Shown: positions 60,888-64,000 of the stretch, piece by piece
Numbering within the stretch: position 1 is the first letter of the stretch
How the letters are laid out: every line of letters begins with the position of its first letter
From: Streptomyces monashensis
Lineage (GTDB): Bacteria > Actinomycetota > Actinomycetes > Streptomycetales > Streptomycetaceae
Assembly (NCBI RefSeq): GCF_001866665.1
Contig: NZ_MLYO01000018.1
Coordinates: 1 to 64,000, forward strand
DNA length: 64,000 nt
Direction: 5' to 3'
Position numbers and translations under genes: made by a program
The notes under the pieces: generated by a model
Seen by the model: the letters and a program-made list of their open reading frames with translations, nothing else
The model's database searches: none
Told to the model about the DNA's origin: nothing

Positions 60888-61420
60888 CCGCCACCGCCCT
60901 GGAGGCGGAACTGCTGGAGCTGGCCGGCGCGGTGCCCGACCCCGAACTGCCCGTGCTCACCCTGCGGGAACTGGGCGTACTGCGCGCGGTGCACGTCCAG
61001 GGCACCGACACGGTCGATGTCGACCTGACCCCCACCTACACCGGCTGCCCCGCCATCGAGGCGATGTCCCTCGACATCGAGCGGGTCCTGCGCTCCCACG
61101 GCATGCGCGAGGTCACGGTCCGCACGGTCCTCGCGCCCGCCTGGTCCACCGACGACATCACCCCTGAAGGCCGCCGCAAACTCCGGGAGTTCGGCATAGC
61201 TCCCCCGCGCGTACGCGACGGCTCCGACCCGGTGCCCCTGTCCCTCGGCCCGACCCGAACGATCGCGACGCACGCCGCGGCCGACCCGGACCCCGTCCAC
61301 TGCCCGCACTGCGGCTCGGCCGACACGGAGCTGCTGAGCAGGTTCTCCTCCACGGCCTGCAAGGCCCTGCGCCGCTGCCTGGCCTGCCGTGAACCGTTCG
61401 ACCACTTCAAGGAGTTGTGA
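60881..61420 (+). CDS. paaD: Phenylacetyl-CoA epoxidase assembly protein PaaD
   Basis: A 179-residue protein of the PaaD/SufT-like (DUF59, MIP18) family thought to help place iron-sulphur or iron centres in the epoxidase. The N-terminal DUF59 domain shows VPDPELPVLTLRELGVLRAV and TPTYTGCPAIEAMSLDIERV, with the reactive Cys. The C-terminus carries a four-cysteine metal-binding module, CPHCGSADTELL and CKALRRCLACREPFDHFKEL. The ATG at 60881 overlaps the end of paaC; a GTG at 60884 is an alternative. The stop overlaps the paaE start. Confidence 0.94.
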   Translation: MVTATALEAELLELAGAVPDPELPVLTLRELGVLRAVHVQGTDTVDVDLTPTYTGCPAIEAMSLDIERVLRSHGMREVTVRTVLAPAWSTDDITPEGRRKLREFGIAPPRVRDGSDPVPLSLGPTRTIATHAAADPDPVHCPHCGSADTELLSRFSSTACKALRRCLACREPFDHFKEL

Positions 61421-62484
61421 TGGCGCGCTTCCACCCGCTCCAGGTGGCCGCGGTCGACCGGATCACCGACGACGCCGTCGCCCTCACCCTCACCGTCCCG
61501 CCCGCCCTGCGCGCGGAGTTCCGGCACGCACCCGGCCAGCACCTGGCCCTGCGCCGCAGAGTCGACGGCACGGAGATCCGGCGCACCTACTCCATCTGCT
61601 CCCCCGCCCCCGACCCGGCCGGCCCGGGCCCGGACACGCTGCGGATCGGCGTACGGCTCGTGGAGGGCGGCGCCTTCTCCGCCTACGCGCTGAAGGAGAT
61701 CAACGCCGGCGACGAGCTGGACGTGATGACCCCGGCAGGCCGCTTCACCCTGGACCCGGCGCCGGGACTGTACGCGGCGATCGTCGGCGGCAGCGGCATC
61801 ACCCCGGTGCTGTCCATCGTCACCACACTGCTGGCGCGCGACCCGGAGGCCCGTTTCTGTCTGATACGCGGTGACCGTACGGCCGCCTCGACGATGTTCC
61901 TGGAGGAGGTCGCCGACCTGAAGGACCGCTATCCGGAGCGGTTCCAGCTGGTGACCGTGCTCTCCCGGGAGGAACAGCAGGCGGGCCTGCCGTCCGGCCG
62001 GCTCGACCGGGAGCGGCTGACCGCGCTGCTGCCCGTGCTGCTGCCGGTCGAGCGGGTCGCGGGGTGGTTCCTGTGCGGGCCGTACGGGCTGGTGCAGGGC
62101 ACGGAACAGGCGCTGCGCAAGCTGTCCGTGGACCGCTCCCGGATCCACCAGGAGATCTTCCACGTGGACGCGGGCTCGCCCCCGGCCGCTTCCGCCCAGT
62201 CCCCCGCGCACAGCACGGTCACCGCCCGGCTGGACGGGCGCGGCGGCACCTGGCCGGTGCGTGACGGCGAGACGCTGCTGGAGACGGTCCTGCGCAACCG
62301 GCCCGACGCGCCCTACGCCTGCAAGGGCGGAGTGTGCGGCACCTGCCGCGCCTTCCTGGTCTCCGGCGAGGTCCGCATGGACCGCAACTTCGCCCTGGAG
62401 TCGGAGGAGACGGAAGCCGGGTATGTGCTGGCCTGCCAGTCGCATCCGCTGACGGAACAGGTGGAGCTGGACTTCGACCGCTGA
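61420..62484 (+). CDS. paaE: Phenylacetyl-CoA epoxidase reductase PaaE
   Basis: A 354-residue electron-transfer subunit that passes electrons from NADPH to PaaA. Domains in order: FAD-binding (ITDDAVALTLTVPPALRAEF, with RRTYSICSPAP), NAD(P)-binding (AAIVGGSGITPVLSIVTTLL, with GWFLCGPYGLV), and a C-terminal plant-type [2Fe-2S] ferredoxin with CKGGVCGTC and the last Cys in YVLACQSHPL. The ATG at 61420 is used because GGAG is 5 nt away; a GTG three bases upstream is too close. It ends the paaABCDE operon. A phenylacetate-CoA ligase gene is not in the window. Confidence 0.95.
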   Translation: MARFHPLQVAAVDRITDDAVALTLTVPPALRAEFRHAPGQHLALRRRVDGTEIRRTYSICSPAPDPAGPGPDTLRIGVRLVEGGAFSAYALKEINAGDELDVMTPAGRFTLDPAPGLYAAIVGGSGITPVLSIVTTLLARDPEARFCLIRGDRTAASTMFLEEVADLKDRYPERFQLVTVLSREEQQAGLPSGRLDRERLTALLPVLLPVERVAGWFLCGPYGLVQGTEQALRKLSVDRSRIHQEIFHVDAGSPPAASAQSPAHSTVTARLDGRGGTWPVRDGETLLETVLRNRPDAPYACKGGVCGTCRAFLVSGEVRMDRNFALESEETEAGYVLACQSHPLTEQVELDFDR

Positions 62485-62503
62485 GGGCTGCCCGGGCCGA
62501 ATC

Positions 62504-62537
62504 GGGGGGGTGGGGAGGGAGGGGGGAGGGGGAGGGG
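62504..62537 (+). other. G-run tract, possible G-quadruplex, after paaE
   Basis: Runs of 7, 4, 3-6, 5 and 4 guanines separated by single T or A bases fill 62504-62537, then C-runs begin. It lies 20 nt past the paaE stop. The spacing meets the usual rule for an intramolecular four-layer quadruplex on the plus strand. Confidence 0.55.
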
Positions 62538-62625
62538 CCCCCAAGACAAGGAACCCCCAACACACCGAGAACCAACGCCACTCCACCCCTCCACCCCTCC
62601 GCCTCTCCGCCCCATTCCCTTCTCC

Positions 62626-62639
62626 TAGAACCTGTTCTA
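62626..62639. promoter_or_regulatory. KstR-type operator upstream of acyl-CoA dehydrogenase
   Basis: TAGAACCTGTTCTA matches the KstR motif TNNAACNNGTTNNA exactly, with outer bases also symmetrical. It is 45 bp before the start of the acyl-CoA dehydrogenase gene. KstR is the TetR-type repressor of steroid-degradation genes in mycobacteria and rhodococci. Confidence 0.6.
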
Positions 62640-62642
62640 TCT

Positions 62643-62655
62643 TGACGCACCGTCA
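62643..62655. promoter_or_regulatory. TGACG-CAC-CGTCA inverted repeat
   Basis: Perfect 5-bp arms around a 3-bp centre, immediately after the KstR-type site and 29 bp before the start codon. It may be a second operator; TTGACG at 62642-62647 could instead be a -35 element. Confidence 0.35.
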
Positions 62656-62684
62656 GGTAACCCGACCCGCCGGAGGGACAGGCC

Positions 62685-63827
62685 GTGGACTTCACCTTCA
62701 CCGAGGAGCAGCGGGCGGCGGCAGAGGCGGCGCGCGGAGTGTTCGCGGGCGTCGCGCCGGACGCGGTGCCCAGTCCGGCGCTCACCACCGGTGCCGTGGC
62801 CGAGGGCTTCGACCGGGAGTTGTGGGCCCGGCTCGCCGAGGCGGACCTGCTGAGTCTGCTGCTCGACGAGGCGCACGGCGGCTCCGGTCTGGACGCGATC
62901 GCGCTGTGCCTGGTGCTGCGCGAGTCGGCCCGTGTACTGGCCCGGGTGCCGCTCTTGGAGCACAGCGCGGCGGCAGCGGCCGTACAGACCTACGGCGGGC
63001 CGGAGTTGGCGGAGCGGCTACTCGCGCGGGCGGGGCGGGGTGAGCTGGTGCTGACCGTCGCGGCACACGGCCGCAGCGGCCACGATCCGGCCGAACTGGC
63101 CGTGGGCGCGCGGCGGGACGGGTCGGCGTGGGTGCTGGACGGGGTGCAGACGACGGTGCCGTGGGCGTACGACGCGGACCTCGTCGTCGTGCCGGCGCAC
63201 GTCGAGGGGACGGCGGCCGAGCGGACCGTGCTCGCGCTGGTACCGCGTGAACGGGACGGGGTGGTACTCGCCGAGCAGGTGTCCACCAGCGGGGAGCGGC
63301 TGGCCGAGCTGCGGCTGACGTCGGTCCGGGTCGACGCGGACGAAGTCGTCGAGGCCGACGGGGCCTGGGAGTGGTTGCACGCACTGCTGGCCACCGGCAC
63401 CTGTGCGCTGGCGCTCGGGCTGGGCGAGCGGGTGCTGAGGATGACGGCCGAGTACACCGGGAAGCGGGAGCAGTTCGGGTATCCGATCGCGACGTTCCAG
63501 GCGGTGGCCGTGCAGGCCGCGGACCGGTACATCGATCTGCGCGCCATGGAGGCCACCCTCTGGCAGGCCGCGTGGCGGATCGCTTCGGGGGCTCCGGGTG
63601 CGCTGCCCGCCGCCGGGGATGTGGCGGTGGCGAAGATCTGGGCGGCCGAGGGAGTGCGCCGGGTGGTGCAGACGGCACAGCATCTGCACGGTGGGTTCGG
63701 CGCCGACACCGACAGTCCGCTGCACCGGTATCACGCCTGGGCCAAGCACCTGGAGCTGGCGCTCGGCCCGGCGGCGGCGTACGAGGAGAGGCTCGGGGAT
63801 CTGCTGGCGGCCCATCCGCTGGGCTGA
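62685..63827 (+). CDS. Acyl-CoA dehydrogenase (FadE28/29-like)
   Basis: A 380-residue acyl-CoA dehydrogenase of the divergent group used as one subunit of alpha2-beta2 enzymes in steroid side-chain breakdown. The N-terminal helices start DFTFTEEQRAAAEAARGVFA, and DEAHGGSGLDAIALCLVLRE, REQFGYPIATFQAVAVQAAD and TAQHLHGGFGADTDSPLHRY are the family blocks. I do not see the usual catalytic Glu context (YEGT), which is typical of the non-catalytic or FAD-sharing partner. The GTG at 62685 has GGAGGG 7 nt upstream. A KstR-type operator precedes it. Its partner is expected outside the window. Confidence 0.88.
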   Translation: MDFTFTEEQRAAAEAARGVFAGVAPDAVPSPALTTGAVAEGFDRELWARLAEADLLSLLLDEAHGGSGLDAIALCLVLRESARVLARVPLLEHSAAAAAVQTYGGPELAERLLARAGRGELVLTVAAHGRSGHDPAELAVGARRDGSAWVLDGVQTTVPWAYDADLVVVPAHVEGTAAERTVLALVPRERDGVVLAEQVSTSGERLAELRLTSVRVDADEVVEADGAWEWLHALLATGTCALALGLGERVLRMTAEYTGKREQFGYPIATFQAVAVQAADRYIDLRAMEATLWQAAWRIASGAPGALPAAGDVAVAKIWAAEGVRRVVQTAQHLHGGFGADTDSPLHRYHAWAKHLELALGPAAAYEERLGDLLAAHPLG

Positions 63828-63899
63828 CCGCGCCGGACGGCTCGCGTGGGCCGAGCAGGCAGGGACCAAGCCGACACGAGCCGAGCGGGTACAGGCCGA

Positions 63900-63917
63900 G
63901 CCCAGGCCCACCTGGGC
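63900..63917 (+). terminator. Weak hairpin after the last gene
   Basis: GCCCAGG and CCTGGGC pair around a 4-nt loop, 73 nt after the acyl-CoA dehydrogenase stop. The final 173 bases of the window otherwise show repeated GCCGAG words and no gene. Confidence 0.3.
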
Positions 63918-64000
63918 CGACGGCGCCGCGGCCGAGAGCACAGGGGGTCGAGCGCGTCCGTGGGTCGGTCGCGTGCCCCTTGGAGAAGTCGTCCCGGCAG

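Noticed and set aside
62158..62171. CTTCCACGTGGACG in paaE as a parS site
   Set aside because: Several mismatches to the 14-bp consensus; only the central CCACGTG agrees.

Overview
The window is a high-GC actinobacterial chromosome segment, almost certainly Streptomyces. Third codon positions are nearly all G or C, GTG and TTG starts are common, and the gene set (mycothiol-dependent isomerase family, bacterial proteasome activator, DUF5819/HTTM pair, branched-chain keto acid dehydrogenase clusters, WXG100 proteins) is typical of the genus. One perfect and one single-mismatch copy of the Streptomyces ParB site (parS), about 40 kb apart, place the segment in the oriC-proximal core. No tRNA, rRNA, CRISPR array or insertion sequence was seen.

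Layout. 1-24.4 kb is core housekeeping: the tail of a vWA protein, metG, a nucleotidyltransferase, aspS, a PAS/GAF/SpoIIE phosphatase-kinase, an AI-2E family permease, a pirin, an SseB-domain protein, a large acyl-CoA dehydrogenase, an M18 aminopeptidase, an AraC-like regulator, a nitrilase-family hydrolase, a GntR/MFS pair, a K15-type DD-peptidase, a YtrA-type regulator with its membrane partner, and a MurJ flippase.

24.4-30.8 kb is an accessory island. Two WXG100 proteins lead directly into a 582-residue toxin with an RNase A-like (CdiA-CT type) C-terminus. It is followed by a candidate immunity gene, an orphan C-terminal piece of a second RNase A-like domain, a CdiI-type immunity gene, an unassigned gene and a BRO-N gene. 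Decayed gene remnants flank the island on its left. The layout suggests type VII secretion delivering a toxin usually known from contact-dependent inhibition.

30.9-51.3 kb is bracketed by two complete branched-chain alpha-keto acid dehydrogenase operons (E1alpha-E1beta-E2), the second divergent from an Lrp-type regulator. Between them lie an APH-like kinase, two divergent Ser/Thr kinases, the proteasome activator Bpa, a quinone oxidoreductase, an intact TrkA-N potassium channel beside a pore-less partner, and moeA/mobA.

51.4-62.5 kb holds phenylacetate catabolism: a PaaR-type TetR repressor with paaH, the divergent paaN, then paaABCDE, interrupted by a SpoU methylase and the DUF5819/HTTM pair. 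Operators of the form ACCGNNCGNNCGGT lie in both paa control regions, with a one-mismatch copy in the bkd-bkdR region. This suggests one repressor links aromatic and branched-chain acyl-CoA supply. The window ends with an acyl-CoA dehydrogenase behind a KstR-type operator, probably the start of another acyl-CoA catabolic cluster.
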